From: Xylona heveae TC161
Lineage: Eukaryota > Ascomycota > Xylonomycetes > Xylonales > Xylonaceae
Direction: 5' to 3'
DNA: 64,000 nucleotides
Assembly (NCBI RefSeq): GCF_001619985.1
Contig: NW_017264201.1
Span: 1,054,001-1,118,000, forward strand
Below, in pieces: positions 10,202-23,492 of this stretch (within the stretch, counting starts at the first letter, position 1; every line of letters begins with the position of its first letter). The position numbers and the translations under genes are program-made. Under the pieces are notes generated by a model. That model was not told where the DNA came from. It was given only the letters and a program-made list of their open reading frames with translations, and did not search any database.

Positions 10202-13200
10202 CAATCTTATCTCGTGAAGTTTTGCAACATCTTGCCACGGTTAACAAATTAAAGAGAGGGGTCCTACAACATCCATACAACCAATAAAGTTTCTTTGCAA
10301 TTCTAGCTTGAGGTCTTCGTTGCTGTGATTCAGGAAACGGTTTGTTATCCCAGGTCTGGAGCTTACGCAATTCTATTACATGCCACGTAGTGAAGATATA
10401 TGAAGTCCGACGCAAGTAAGTGGATCGCCCCATCCAAATGCATTGATGCCTTGAACAAGAATTATTACTGAGCGCGGCTGCCGCCCAGCGAAGGCGAAAG
10501 AAAGGTATTCCCGTCTCCGAAGACTCAAGACAGGATTGATGCTTGTTGATGCACGACCTCTTTCCGTCAGGGAATGAATTGGAAGCAATCCATGAACGGA
10601 CAGCACTGACCGCGATTATCCCGTGAAGCTACGTTTCAAATCTTTTATCTGGCGAATTTGGTAGACTTCACCCTTGAAGAATCCAACGGGCCTTTAGAAC
10701 TCATTGACGTCGGGCAGTTTACTACAGGATCATGGGTATGGATATGAACTTCCGGCCATTGCAAGACAACTCATGACACCGAGAGATAGGATCGAGCCAC
10801 ACATCAAGCTCTGTCGACTCGTTAGTTTCGCAGACAACCCTCAGAAGCAAAACTGGATATTTGAGTTCCTATTTTGAGTTCCTGTTACTTCCAAGGCTAA
10901 GGTCCCTGTGCATCCTCGCAATCCCAGGACGTCCTAGCTCTAAGAACTGGGATTGGCAGAGTATGATCTGCAACGAAAGTTCTTGGCCGTCATTCACCAA
11001 GCGTCGACAAGGAAGAGCGGACTGGTACAAACCGACAGCTGGGGAAAAGAGACCAATACCCTTACACATCGGGCGCAGGATTCTACCGCTGGGAAACCCC
11101 TGCCCCTGACCGTTGTGGAATTCAGCAAATTTGGGTTTCTTTTCTCACGCCTAGTCAACCGAATCTCGGAAGGCCCTGGATATTTTCTGTGTGTCAATTT
11201 TATGAATAACACGCCATCGCTTGGCTATATAGCTCGTGGACATGGATGAGACCCTTTGCTGGCGGTGAAGGAAAGATGCTCCAAAGGGTCTTTGAACCTT
11301 CCCCTTCATCCTCGTCCCGCTCAAGGTCACAGCGTAATACTAGCCGCGATTTCGGCTCTTCGAAAAAGCCCCTGTGAGATTAATTAAGACAGCAGCGAAT
11401 CTTGATGATTCATATCGCTTTAGTGGAAGACGGCAATTTCAAAAGAAGAGCAGAATGATAAGCGCAAGAAGAGCGAGTACGCGTACAAAAAAAAAGCAGC
11501 GCAAGGAAAAACATAAACCCGCGCAGGAAAGGCTGATAGGAAACTCCATGAATTCATTCGGATTCGAGATCTGGCAAGTCAGGGAAGAGCTTCGTTACCC
11601 TGTTTTCCTCCCGGAACCGGCACCATCAATCTTCCATTGAAAGCTCGAGTCGCGTCCACTGCGATCGCAGAAAAGGCTCCGGACACATCGCAAACGTCTT
11701 TGCTGGGGGAGGCTCGAAGAAGGGGAGGAAGAAAAATGCCGGTTGGCCGGAGCATTGGCCTTGGAGCTCACTCCGGTGAATGTAGCCGGGGAGAGACTAA
11801 GGAAATACATCTCGCCGAATGGCTCAACTTTTACCAACTACATATCTGCATCAAGCACGAGCGTGCATTTCTCTGCCAGGCCTCAGGCCAGACCACCCGA
11901 CTAGGATGTGTTTGGCTGGGAAAAGCGAACGACGGTGCAGACGCCGAAGTAACGCCAACCCTGCTCATCCAACCAAATCAAGCGGGAGGAAATCCAAATC
12001 CGAAATGAAAGAAATGACTTTTAACTAGAACTCTCATTTCGCATCATTAGATTTTGGCAACGCCAATAGTGCGATACGTCAATTTAATTACATATCGTGA
12101 TAGCGGGGAACGTGTTCTTGTCCAGCAGCGATCAAACACCATGTTGTCGCCTGGGACAACTGAGCGCAACCACATTGGTCATCCACATCTCACCGGAGCA
12201 GCAATGGTTGACTTACCTACTACGGATAGCTTTCGAGTTGAGACCCATTAACTTACTTGGGAAATTATCGATAGATACGGAGTAACCTGCAGTAAGCGGC
12301 TTTGGTGCATTGTTGCTAATCGTCTACTCCGGTATATTTGCGGCAGGTAAACATCAAATGCCGACCAGGGCCGAAAGATTGCAAAATGTATCCACAACGT
12401 ATTTTAACGCCTTTTTTTTTTTTTTTTTTTTTTCCTTTTCTCTCCGTGGTTCTTCGAGCGAAAAGCAAGACGGCATATTGACTGGAGCTAAACTTCCACA
12501 GAAGTGGTTTTGAGTAACCTTACCCACGCGACGAAGACGCGAGATGCCGCATATTTGTGACACGGTGAAGAAGGCGGATATGGCTGCGACTGGTTACAGG
12601 GGGCGTGTGCGCAAGAACACCTGGCATTATTATCCACACGAAAGTAAAGCTAGAGAAGGGCCAAGATGGCAATGATGATATTATGGTCTGATCCGGTGGG
12701 GAAGATCAGCGCCGGCGGCCACGCTTGGGCGTGGATCCGCCTTGTCGTTTCGGTCGTATAGCCGATTTACACGATTAAGACACGCCATCTATGGGGTAAG
12801 CCCGCTGCACCATTACCGCATCCTCTCCCTGGGACATTTCGTGGCACGGCCACCGCTCTCCCTGAACGTGCATAAGCTTTGGTTTACGTATAACTTCTGC
12901 GCCGTGTTCTGATATTGCTTGACATGAAACCGCCGTTCTGCATTTACGGTACGGTTTGGGGCCAGGGTTCATGGTTTGCAGGTATTACTCCATGAACATC
13001 CTGGTTGCCCTAAGCCCCTCATTTCCATAATGATTTTCTCAAAGTTGTTATGATCACGCTTGCGTTGAGGAGGTTAAATTACGAAGCGAAAAGATGTCAA
13101 CAGAGGAGTGGATTTAGTGATCGTGCCAGAATTCTCTTATTCTATCGGTGAACCGTCTATGGTGGCCTCCAGCGGGTCTCCGGTCGTGGCGCACAAGACG

Positions 13201-16200
13201 CTGGCAGACATGTATGTTGAGTTCAATCGCCCAACTTCTAGGGACACTGCGCCGTTGGCAGAGTTCCCCTGTTCCCTGACGCAAATCTTTGAACGGGTGC
13301 GAAGGAGAGGAGTTGATGGACTAATCAGCCAACCATACCGGTCTCAGATAGGTTCCTGAGCCAGCCGCCGTAAGAGGCCAGGGTCTTCCATTCAGATCAT
13401 GCACGAAAGTGAAAACACCCGATTTCCACTCTCTTTCTTGTACCCAGAGCGCTCGTACTTCGGCTTAATCTTTGTTTAGATCGCCAAATAGATTAACTGC
13501 AGAGTGTGGATCGGGGGCAGACCCGCCAGCGAGTCCTGCACGACGCCCAAAAGAGAACAACCTACGAGAGGCCGGGCTTTTCGTCCTACGGGTAGCTTCA
13601 AAGGTCATACTCCAGCTTCATCGCCATCAGCTCAATCAAAAACGTCTGGATAAGAGTGAAATGCCGACACTCCTTTTAGATGAGTCCTTATCGTTTGGGG
13701 GAGAAAGTCATGAGCTCAAACCGCGCGTTCCCCCGTGGCCGAATCGCTGCATTGCTATTCTCGAGGGGTCAAGTCCAATATATTCAACAATCTGTCTGAC
13801 GGTGAGGAATTCATGAAAGCGCGCAAAAGGTTGAGCGAAATCGGTTTGGAGTGCGCGGGAAATCCATTTTCCCAGAGGGCGGGGAGCGGCACGACAGAAG
13901 AGATTCCACTTAGAGTGCACGCTACCCATCAAACCAAAGGAACCGGCACAGAGAAGCGGTGTATTTTCGCGCTTCCAAGTGCCGGACCCAGTCGATACCT
14001 TCCGCATTCTCGCACTTTTCCATCCCCTGGACGGGCCGCCAAATCCTCTGTACGGAGTACGCACATGTCACCGTGCTTTGAGACCAACAAAGCCCCAAAA
14101 GGGCCTCCAGTTAACCATTTGATCGCCCCCCTTTTTTCCATCAGATGATCCGGTGATTTCTCCGCGAAACATTTGAAATGAGGGGCTTCCATTAGTACCA
14201 TCCAAATGAGACTGGGAAAGAAGGTGTCCACACTATGACGGAATCCTTTACAAACTCTTGTTGATCATCTGCTACTAAAATGCTTTTGAAGAATTTCGAT
14301 ACCTGAGGCAGCCTTGTGTGGCTCTCAAAATCTACCTAAACAACTCGTTAGGCACGCTGACGCTGCAATTTTAATGGATCTCTGAGCCTCTATGACGAAA
14401 TCCCACTCTAATCATCCACAGTGTCTGAAATCCGCCTTTTTATTTTTTCTTTCTCGGCAGAGATAAGCAAATTTTGCTAAATTTGTTGTTGGATCGACTT
14501 TGAAGTACTATGCATAGTCAACCAAATTACGAACCATAACGTGTGCAAGTCTCAAATATTAAAATCTCTGGGCGGTTGATTGTCCACTACCAGTACCCTG
14601 ACATTGCTATTTTCGACCGGAATGGTCCTATTCGGATACTGGTGCGTCCCTCGGTCGTGGTGTGCATCGTTCTCGAATTTGCGCGTCAGGGGGCGCCGAT
14701 CATGCATCGACCGAGGGGACACGGCCATGTCCACAGTGGGCGATCTCCGTATGGGGGTCTTAAGCTACGCCAAACGTGCTTTGCCGCAGCAGTGACAGCG
14801 CATATGAGATGACGGCTCTTCTCATAGCAGCATGATCTTCTTACGGAGTACTGCCATTACCTGCAATACCCCACTCTGTGAAATATTAAGCCACAACTTT
14901 TTTGCAAAAGTATGAGCCGATCAGCAGCCATGCAGGGAGTCACTTAGAGCAAGTTGAACATGCAGATGTTTGGGAAAGGCATGTACTGTAGTCGGCATCA
15001 CGAGGGTTGTGTGGTTTCAGCAGCTGTCACCAATTTGTGCCCCAACAAACCTCACGGCGCTCTATTGTCACTTCAAATCGGACAAACGGGTGATAGTTAT
15101 GTCCAATGTCAGCAATTCTCCTTCCCAGGAGATGCTACTCTAAACGAGCCTTTTACACCGCGCTCGGTTACCTCCCCGCTTGGAAGGCTTAGCTGTCTTT
15201 CCGAATTCTTTGAGAGTTGACTTCGGCATAATCTGACATGACTACTGCTGTGGAAGACATCAATTACGGTTACTGTTATGCGGTGGATCACCGCTAACTA
15301 TCACAAAGGTTGGTGGACCCAAGTACCCAGCTAAGGGTACCAAGGCTGGACCGGTGGCAACGCTACCTATCACTGGCCACCCAGTTTGTTGCGATGCTTT
15401 GCTTTGAACGAATGTTGTCCCTGTGCCGGATGGGGTTCGAACGATGATAGTTTTGTGCACGGTTAAGGATAATTTCTTAGGGAAATGATGCGTTGCCACA
15501 TAACAGGGGGTTGCGCTTTTTGCGGGTAGAAATTATTTACGATGAACGATCTTGGTGGATCTACCCACGCTTGTTTCGCCCTCTCACACCGAGCGAGGCG
15601 GAGAAAAATCGGCACGTCAAGAAAATTGGGCCAGATATCCAAAGAAGAAAGCGTCGCAAAGAGTGGAGTGAACAACTGCCTGCCTCTTCTGGCGCGCAAT
15701 ACAATGGACTGAGTTGCTTGCATGCTGGCCGGGCACGGGATCAAACTTGGCTAATCAAGCTCAAATGCACCATCTGGACGATCTAGGGACTGGGCCCGCT
15801 TATTCGACAGCAAAATCAAATCAAAAGGTGGATGCGGACACAAAACACATGGGTTGAGTAGATCAAGAGGGTGGCTCTTTCTCCCACTTACCCTTCACTA
15901 TATGCTTGAGAACCTAGGGCTGTCGGTTAAAGAGCTTCGAGAGTTTAGGGAGCTTACTCTCCTCATTCTTACTCCTGCGGTCTCTCTGGGGCGCAGTTTC
16001 CCACTGGCTCCCCACAGGTTACAGGTGCACGCCGCCCCAAACATGATTGGGTTTGGTTAACACAACACGGCGCGATAGCCATGGGATATGTTATATGGTG
16101 ACGGAAATCTGGGTTACAGTTTACGCTTATGGACGATATCGCATGGCCCATCCCGCCGCTGCATGCGTGATCGTCAGCCCTCCCATTGGAACCATTGACC

Positions 16201-18355
16201 GGCAAGGCAGCAGTGTGCTGTTCTTTTCATTCTACGGATACCTCCTCCTTTTACCTTTTTCGGGCGTGTCGAATGAAATGAAAATGATATGTCAAATTTG
16301 GCGGCGCAACGGCGCCCCGACGCCCACCCTCCCGGGCCACCAACCAATTGCTCGGCCGCAGAGACGGTCTCCAAACAGCTACTCGAGGCAACGATTTTCG
16401 TACGAAAATGCGCCAGAAAGGGTTCGGGAGCTGGACTGTACGCCAAACAAGCGAGACAGGGGAGTGGAGAATCATTTTGAAAGACGCGAGAGTGGATGAA
16501 CAAAAGTCCTCGTCCCGCTTTTCGGCAGTCATTCTACCAGAAGAGCGGAGATCGACCCCAGCGTGGCTCTAGGCGCCGGTTGGCGTCCTTAACCAGGTAA
16601 ATGACGCCCCCCAGTAGATCGTCCCACCGACTACCGATCACGACGACGATAATGATCCTGGGACCACACACACACATACATACACAGGCTAGCGGCGGCT
16701 GCGGAAAAAAATTTTGACTGCGAGAAATTGTGTGAAAACTTCTGAGACGAAAAAACAAAGTCACCGCAACGCTGACCACTATTCGCCGCACGGTCGGCCC
16801 TCGAGAGGTCTTCCCCCGTGTTTCTTGGGGCTCAGGGTCCCATGTCATGGTCATCGACGATTCTTCATCATACCTGGTCCGCTTGTGTCCTCGTGTCTTG
16901 CACAGCCGGCGGTCGGACGGGGACCCTTTTCCAGCTACTGATGCTACTTTCCGTTCTTGTATGGCGCCTTAACTCGACACAAGGGTCCCTAGGGTCGCGC
17001 TATTGATTTGACGGGGCGAACGCTACCCAGGATGATTGACGTGAAGGGCTGCTCCTCTAATGCTTGACGATCCGTTGCGATAGGCCGGTCGTTCCTGAAA
17101 AATAGCTTCAAAAGCGACCGCACGAGACGGCCAACCCGCTGTCATGCTACAAGACACTGGCGTATGGTCCCTTGCGTAGCTCCGTTTTTCTTTCGTCAAT
17201 ACTTCCCTACCTCTCTATCCCACCTGTCCACTTTATTTCCTGACTATTAGGGAGACCCCGGCAGGACCCGCCGCCGTCTTTTCTTCGAGCGGCTTGATGC
17301 CTAATTGACATATGGTTCGAGCAACTGAGTTTTTTACAAGAAAAAAGAGGCGCCAGTTATGCCCGCGCAGCATCTGGCGCTCAAATTTTTGGCCATGAAG
17401 TGAGAGAAAAGAGGAGCTCCTGAATCTTGATACTTTTCACACCCGTTATTCGCGACAAGAGATTTTTGTTCGGAGCTTCTGAAAGAAGTAGCTGCCTATT
17501 ATCAGAAGTATCCATTCCAGTTTGTCTTCGGCCCTGCATATACCCCAAATTCGATAGCCTTACACCGGACTTGACAGGCGCATCCTGGTTCGCGTCGAAA
17601 GTGTATTCTCACCTGCTTGTGGTTTTATCACGTCGGCCCTTCTTTGCATAGTGAGGTTGGTCCACCCCACGATCCTCCTTAGGACGGAAGCCTCGCAGCA
17701 CGGTCTGCACGCCTCGTTCCGAAATCTCCGGGTACATCGATTGATGGCCCAAGGTTCCCCCCTTACTCGATACGCAAAAACGGCGTTTCGGTGGGGAAAT
17801 TGAGTCTGGGTGGCTCCTTGCACCACGGTGTCGAGCTTTGGATCTTCGGCTTGGCTTGGTCTGACGAAGTCCGACCGTTGACCCACCAAGGGTCTTCGAG
17901 TGTGTTTGGGGACATTAAAGTCACGAGAGTCTTGAAAAAGGGCGACGATCAGGATTGAATAGCACGCTGCTTCCCCACGCTGCTTCCGACGTCCGCCTTC
18001 CACTGCCTATCTCTGGTTGTGAAGCGCTGCTGTCTCTGCAGAGGACAGCTCCTCACCACAACGAAACCTTTCCCATTTCTGACGGATGTGAACTTTCTTC
18101 GTTTGTGCACTGTCTGGTACTCGTCTGGATGATTTGCTGTGGTGTTTCACAACGTTGGTCGCTGGCGTCTTCTGTGCCTGGATCCCGCATCGTGATCTTT
18201 TGAGCTGTGCTGAGGTTTTTGAGCCTGCGAGCCTGCCCCTCTTCTCTCTGGCACTCTCTCCCATATTTCTTCTTGCCTTTCTTCTAGCTAGCCCTTCCCA
18301 TTGGGATATTTCCGGGTTGGACTTGTGTCATTTTAGATACCCACTTTCTCGCGAC
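10202..18355. other. Gene-poor region upstream of the C2H2 factor
   Basis: About 8 kb with no coding sequence I can support. Reading frames are short, on both strands, and have no recognisable domains. Landmarks are a T22 run (12412-12433), TACGGAGTA copies at 12276-12284, 14051-14059 and 14842-14850, an inverted repeat near 14650 and 14710 (CCTCGGTCG / CGACCGAGG), and a CA-rich microsatellite near 16668-16688. The last 1 kb (17300-18355) is pyrimidine-rich and probably contains the promoter and long leader of the zinc-finger gene. Base composition is near that of neighbouring DNA, so this is not a wholly AT-rich, RIP-like block. Confidence 0.6.
12412..12433. repeat. T22 homopolymer run
   Basis: An uninterrupted run of 22 T on the + strand in the gene-poor region upstream of the C2H2 factor. 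No gene is attached to it. Confidence 0.9.
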
Positions 18356-19508
18356 ATGCAATTGTCGAGCATCGTTCACAACAATTACCCTATACACTCT
18401 GGATCCGGATTTTCTCACAACGAGACGCGTGCGCATTATCCTCATACAGCTATGGCTTCAGCATTGGCATCCAACCCGTACTCATCGGGCCAGAGTATCA
18501 ACAACTATGTTCCGCAACAGCGATTGCCGCAGCCGCCTCCATCGCCACCAGTGGAAGAGAGCAGCAACAGGTGCTCGCTGCCGTCGATATCAAGTTTACT
18601 TTGCGACATTGCTGGTCGGGCTGTTGCCCAAGATGGTCATGGTAAGCAGAATAACTTCTGGCCGTCTGTTTTTTTTTTCTGCACCAGGCTAATCTATAAA
18701 TTTCCCTCTTGCAGCTCAAGAAAAGCAATGGCATGCACCAATGACGATGGAACCTGCGGTAGATGCCAGTCGGCCGACATCTCTCCCTTCAGCGGCATGT
18801 GGCCCTTCAATGCTGGCCAGTCATTCTAGAGTAATTCTCCCGCCTACACCCCCTTTGCGGCCGGGATCCGGTTTTGACGCTCCAAAGTCTCCCTCACGCC
18901 ATTCGTCGGCCTCGTCAATCTCCGAGCCACCATATCATCTCTCTCAAGGGATCAACAATGTTGACCCGACTTCACAACACCAATTGGCGATTGTAGTGCC
19001 CCCACAATCGCAACATTCCATCTCGTCTCATCCTGAATCCGTCTCGCCCTACAGTGACTCCGCATACGGATCGTCTTACAGCGCATCCCCGGGACATATA
19101 TCCACTCCTACGTCCTACTTCTCTGATCTTCATCACCCGAGCTCCGCACCGACGTCTTCTGGCATGTACTACCAGCGCCCGCTTCCATCTTCATATTTGC
19201 CGCCTATAGCGATCCCACTTACGCCTGGGGCAGCAGCAAACAGCGCAAACCCGTGGCAACACCACCATTACATCTCCCCTTCTTCCCAAGCCGCCTTTCC
19301 CCAGTCGCAAGATCGATATATTTGCCCGACGTGCAACAAGGCTTTCTCACGCCCGAGTTCTCTCCGCATTCACAGCCACAGTCACACCGGTGAGAAACCA
19401 TTTCGATGTCCACACAAGGGCTGTGGCAAGGCTTTTAGTGTGAGGAGCAACATGAAGAGACACGAGCGCGGCTGCCATTCTGATGAGCATCACGTCATGG
19501 CAATGTAG
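18356..19508 (+). CDS. C2H2 zinc-finger transcription factor (MtfA/Azf1-like)
   Basis: Two exons, 18356-18641 and 18715-19508, joined by a 73-nt GTAAGC...GCAG intron, give 359 residues. The first 290 residues are low-complexity (Ser/Pro/His/Gln-rich) and carry a short motif [11 protein letters not shown] near residue 75. Two adjacent C2H2 fingers occupy about residues 296-349 (finger 1 [21 protein letters not shown], finger 2 [19 protein letters not shown]) joined by the usual TGEKPF linker. The protein ends 10 residues later. Family knowledge: Aspergillus MtfA, which controls secondary metabolism and development, and Azf1/ZfpA-like factors share this finger pair and a CSLPSIS-type motif. I cannot separate these paralogs by eye. 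The start was chosen at the ATG after a pyrimidine-rich leader; the frame stays open upstream but that part is hydrophobic and leader-like. An 8-kb gene-poor stretch lies upstream. Confidence 0.88.
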
Positions 19509-21407
19509 AATCCCTGCGCGACCGCTCACGAGAAAGCTCGCAGAGATCAATGAAATGCATGAGGTTCATCCTAGCTGAAATGCGATATGATGAATATACG
19601 TCACGTGGACACTTGGACTTTCGGACCTGATGGTCTGACATTGCCATTGTTCATTGAAGCCAGCTCTCTCGTTCCTTGAGAACGATGATAATTGGTTTCT
19701 ATTCGCCTAGTCGTCATGTGGGACCATTTGACACACAATGACGATTTTGCGACTTCATTTCATCTCTTGCGATGAATTATTATATTTCTCACCAGTTGAG
19801 ACGACGGCTGGTGTCTTGAGCATAGCATCAATGCTTGCATTTGGTTATTGCATACTGGTTTTTTCTCTTCAAGTTATTCAGGTGTTTGGCAGAGGACGTC
19901 GGGTCTTACAGTTTGTTCGAAAAGGGAGTTCTCATGGCTTTTTTCCTCTACTATCGTTATTTTACGCTGCGCGGCCACCATTATCACTGCTTCTAAACGT
20001 CTTAAACCTCATGGTTTTGCTGCATTCTCTGCATCTGGCATTTCGGACTCATCGGCCCGGTCATTGTTTCTTGGTCCATGTTTGCTCGGCTCTCAAACTC
20101 TTCCACCTTTTTTCTTTTCATCATCATCAGTGTCATTATCGTTGTTGCCACCTATGCATCCATGCTCTTTTCGGATGGCATATTCATGACCAGAGCGCTT
20201 ATACTTTTGTCTCACTCGATGTTCTCTGCATGATTTTTTCTCAAAATTCATCATCTCGTCATCTCTTCTCTTTTATCAGCCTTCTTTTTTTTTGACTCCA
20301 CTTCCTCTTCAACGCAGCCGTACTTTCTTTTAATGCATATTATTTTGTTCCTCTTCTGTAATTTCCTTTTCTTAATTTACTATTCTCTTCGCCTTTTCCA
20401 TCGTTTCATTCGCTGCGCGCCGGTCGGCCATTGAGCATTGCCGCCATCATGCATACCTCAGCTTATTTCCCCTTTTTTAAAGTTCTTTCCTTTGTCTATC
20501 AGCGCCACGGCATTTTCCATTGCATGAAGCTTTTCCCTTTCCCCTGTTTTTATTTCCCCCGTTTTCTATTTGAGGTTATTATCTTGGCACACAATTCTCA
20601 ACTCAACGTGTCACTGTCACTTTTTTATAGCATCTAATCTGATTTGGTTGAGCATATTGCTTTCGTATAGTCAGTCTGACTTTGTCCCAACATTTACTTT
20701 TTCCTTGTCCTTTTCCCTTTTTTCCTCTCCTATTTCTTTTTCCTTCCCATTTCCGCTTTTCAATTTTCCTCGGCTTCATTCTTCTCCTCCCTCTCACCTT
20801 TTTGTGCATATTTCCATTCTTCGTTTTCCTTTCTTTCTTTATCTTGCCGTCTTACTTTTTCCTTTTTCCTTCTTCCTTTCCCTTTTTAGTTTCTTTTATC
20901 CTTTTAATCATGGCGCTGGAGTTTTTTTTTTTCTCATTCGAAAGTCATCTGCTATTTCCCTCTCGATGCGTCTTTTTACTGGACTCATTGCTCACTATTC
21001 CTTTTACTATTCCTTTCAATGTTAGTATTAGTATTACTATTACCATCGCTATTACTATTCCTTTTACTATTAGTATTAGTATTGCTATTACTATCAGTAG
21101 GACAATTAGTATCGGTATTACTGTTACTATTAGTATTACAATTAGTAGTACAATTACCATCATTTGCATTCGTCACCTCTTTTTTATACTTATATATTCA
21201 TTTATTCATGCACAATCGGGTTCGGAATATGATTATTTAATCCGCTACTTGTACTTGCATGAAATCGACTCCTGTTCTACGTTGGAATCTTCTCCTGGCG
21301 TCCTCGGTCGTAGTGACATGTGTGATTTGTAATGTGCATTGATGCTTATTGTTGTTGTTGTTGTTGTTTGGCCTTTCTTTCTTTCTTTTTCTAGTGGGAT
21401 AGAAGAA

Positions 21408-21439
<32 letters not shown>

Positions 21440-21883
21440 ATAAACCCCCTCCGAAAAAAATCTAAATAAAAGAATAGAAAGAAAATTAATTTGATTTAAT
21501 AAAATAGAGAAAGTCTAGGATAGAGAAAAAAATTTTAACCAAATAGACGGGGAAAAAAAAAGACAGTGAGAACAGTAGGAACAGCGGAGACGCGGAGACA
21601 CGAAAAAAAAAAACATGCAACAGCGGGGATTCGCTGGTCGTCACCGACCCAACTACTAGTCCGCCGATCTGAGGCTTATGTATGGCAGAGCGGACGGGAT
21701 GCCCAGTTCTCCTCAGTCTATGGTCGCATGTACTTGGATAGCTTAGTGGTGAGGTATATATCCCTCCTTTTCTTTTTTTTTCTGAACTTTTTCTTCGATG
21801 AAGCGTGCGTTTACTTCTACACCGAGGTCTGTCTAAATCTACATGTATTTTTTCGACTTTCGACCAAAAAAAAAAAAAAAAAA

Positions 21884-21915
<32 letters not shown>

Positions 21916-22427
21916 ACGAGAGAAAAGAGGACCGCATTGAAGAATTAGATGGAAACAAAATAAGAAAAAAGAGAGAGAGAGAAGAAAAAAGGAAGGAAGG
22001 AAGAAGGAAGGAAAAGGATAAAAATGAATCAAGTTGCAAGTCATTAGGACAGGATATGTTTGATTCACCAAGGGCTCGTTTGGTCAGTCAATAATGGAGT
22101 CCAAAGGAATCAAGAAAAACAGAATGCGTATGGTCACACGGAGATGCGGAAGAAAGCCGTAGTTGAGGAATGAGAAAGAAATATTTTATTTTATGGGAGG
22201 ATGGATTATTTGTTTTTGAAATTGTACGAGAGTACAATAGGGAGAGAGAGTGTTTTAAATACATGGAAACGATTTCTCATAAGCAAAAGAGAGAAGAAAA
22301 ACGCCAGGTATAAGACTCGGAGCAACGTGAGAATATGGGGGATGGGAAATGGGAGTGGTAAATGGAAAATAATATGATGAGAGCGCAACGTTTCCACGCT
22401 TAGACGTAAACAATAAAGGATAGGACG
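19509..22427. repeat. Convergent intergenic region with pyrimidine-to-purine switch and simple repeats
   Basis: This lies between the C2H2 gene (+) and the WBP11-like gene (-). From about 19700 to 21240 the + strand is strongly T/C-rich, densest at 20690-20900. At 21013-21165 an imperfect tandem array is built from TATTAG/TATTAC words. It is followed by a GTT array (21350-21369), an AAATA array (21405-21444), an A-run with GAAA repeats (21866-21916) and a purine-rich tract to about 22030. Long reading frames in the T-rich half are composition artefacts (Phe/Leu/Ser-rich). Confidence 0.7.
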
Positions 22428-23492
22428 TTACAAATCCTCGTCTTCGACCTCCTCGACCTGCACAGTCCTAAGCTCACGCTCGAACCGCTCTTGCTCGGCC
22501 TGGAGACGCGCTATCTCATCCTCGGATGTTGCACCACCAGGACCCAGCTGCGCGGATACAGCCGACGGGGGTAATGGTGATGCTGATGTAGAAGATGTTT
22601 CTGCTTCCTTTTGTCCATATCCTTCTCTCTCCAAGCGGTCTGCCTCTTCGGGTTCTAATAATCTCCCGCCTTCGCCCTTTTGGAGACCCAGTTTCCGCTG
22701 CACAGCTGCAGGGACGAATGCTGAAATGGCCTCCTTGCGCAAATCTCGGACCACAGGTTTCGACTCGTACACCGTTTGTGCCGGCGCCTGTACCTGCGGC
22801 TTTTGCGGCAGAGCATGGGGAACCCGCTCTCCTCGGCCTCCCCCTTCTCCTGCTCCTCCTCCCAAGGGAATCATATTCGCATTCTTGTTGTGTCTTCTTC
22901 GCGGCGGGATTGGCGGCGGCGAGTCTCGCGGCATAGGTATTCTGCGAACTTCTTCGTCGGTTTCTTCGCTATCGCTGCTGTCTCCATCGTCGCTGCCTCT
23001 CCGCCGCTTGCCCAGATATGATCCTCCGCCTCGGCCACCTCGTTGACCGTGTCCTCCTCGACCTGTACCGCCGCCGCCGCCGCCGCCATCGTGGTGATGT
23101 GATGAAGAGAATTGTGGAGCTTTGTCACCAAGCGCTTCCCGCGCCTTGAGTACAGCACGTAGATCCCTTTCGAGCTCTTCAAGCACGCTCTTATCTCGTG
23201 TCGACAGCGGGCGAGACTCTTCTGCGGCTTTCAGTTCATCGATTTGTCGCTGCATGCGACCGGGATTTCGGCGGGCGAGCTTCTCATTTCGGCGCGTTTG
23301 CTGCTCGGCTTTGCCTGTAGCCAATGTTTAGCTGATGCTGTCATGTAGCATATAAAATGACAGATGATGAATGTGGGAGTAGAGCTATAAGCGTTGCTGG
23401 ATGATCGCTTGCGACTTACTTTTCTTCAAGGCCTTTTGCTTTTCGAGCTTGCGCTGTGCTTGCGCCGGGTTGACAGAGCGCTCTTTTACCAT
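22428..23492 (-). CDS. WBP11-like splicing factor (WW-domain-binding protein 11 family)
   Basis: Two minus-strand exons, 23492-23420 and 23314-22428, join in frame through a 105-nt GTAAGT...ACAG intron to 319 residues. The N-terminus MVKERSVNPAQAQRKLEKQK, continuing through KAEQQTRRNEKLARRNPGRM and ELERDLRAVL, is the diagnostic WBP11 N-terminal region (about residues 1-90): basic and coiled-coil prone. After it come a Gly/His-rich stretch, an acidic Ser/Asp patch, and a PPPIPPRRR proline motif near residue 160, the kind of ligand WW and SH3 domains bind. The C-terminus is helical and acidic (about 270-319). Family knowledge: WBP11 is a nuclear late spliceosome-associated protein; the animal form binds PQBP1 and PP1. 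The fungal protein is about half the animal length. It is divergent from the La-module gene with 720 bp between starts. Confidence 0.9.

Noticed and set aside
14650-14725. Inverted repeat that might mark a small DNA transposon
   Set aside because: Arms are only about 12 nt, the loop about 45 nt, and no target-site duplication or second copy was seen.
15290-15460. Possible tRNA because of a GGGTTCGAACG word
   Set aside because: No matching A box, acceptor stem or anticodon arm could be folded around it.
19738-21332. Several overlapping + strand frames rich in Phe, Leu, Ser and Ile, some looking like membrane proteins
   Set aside because: They arise from T/C-rich and ATT-repeat DNA, overlap one another in different frames, and have no domain or conserved motif.
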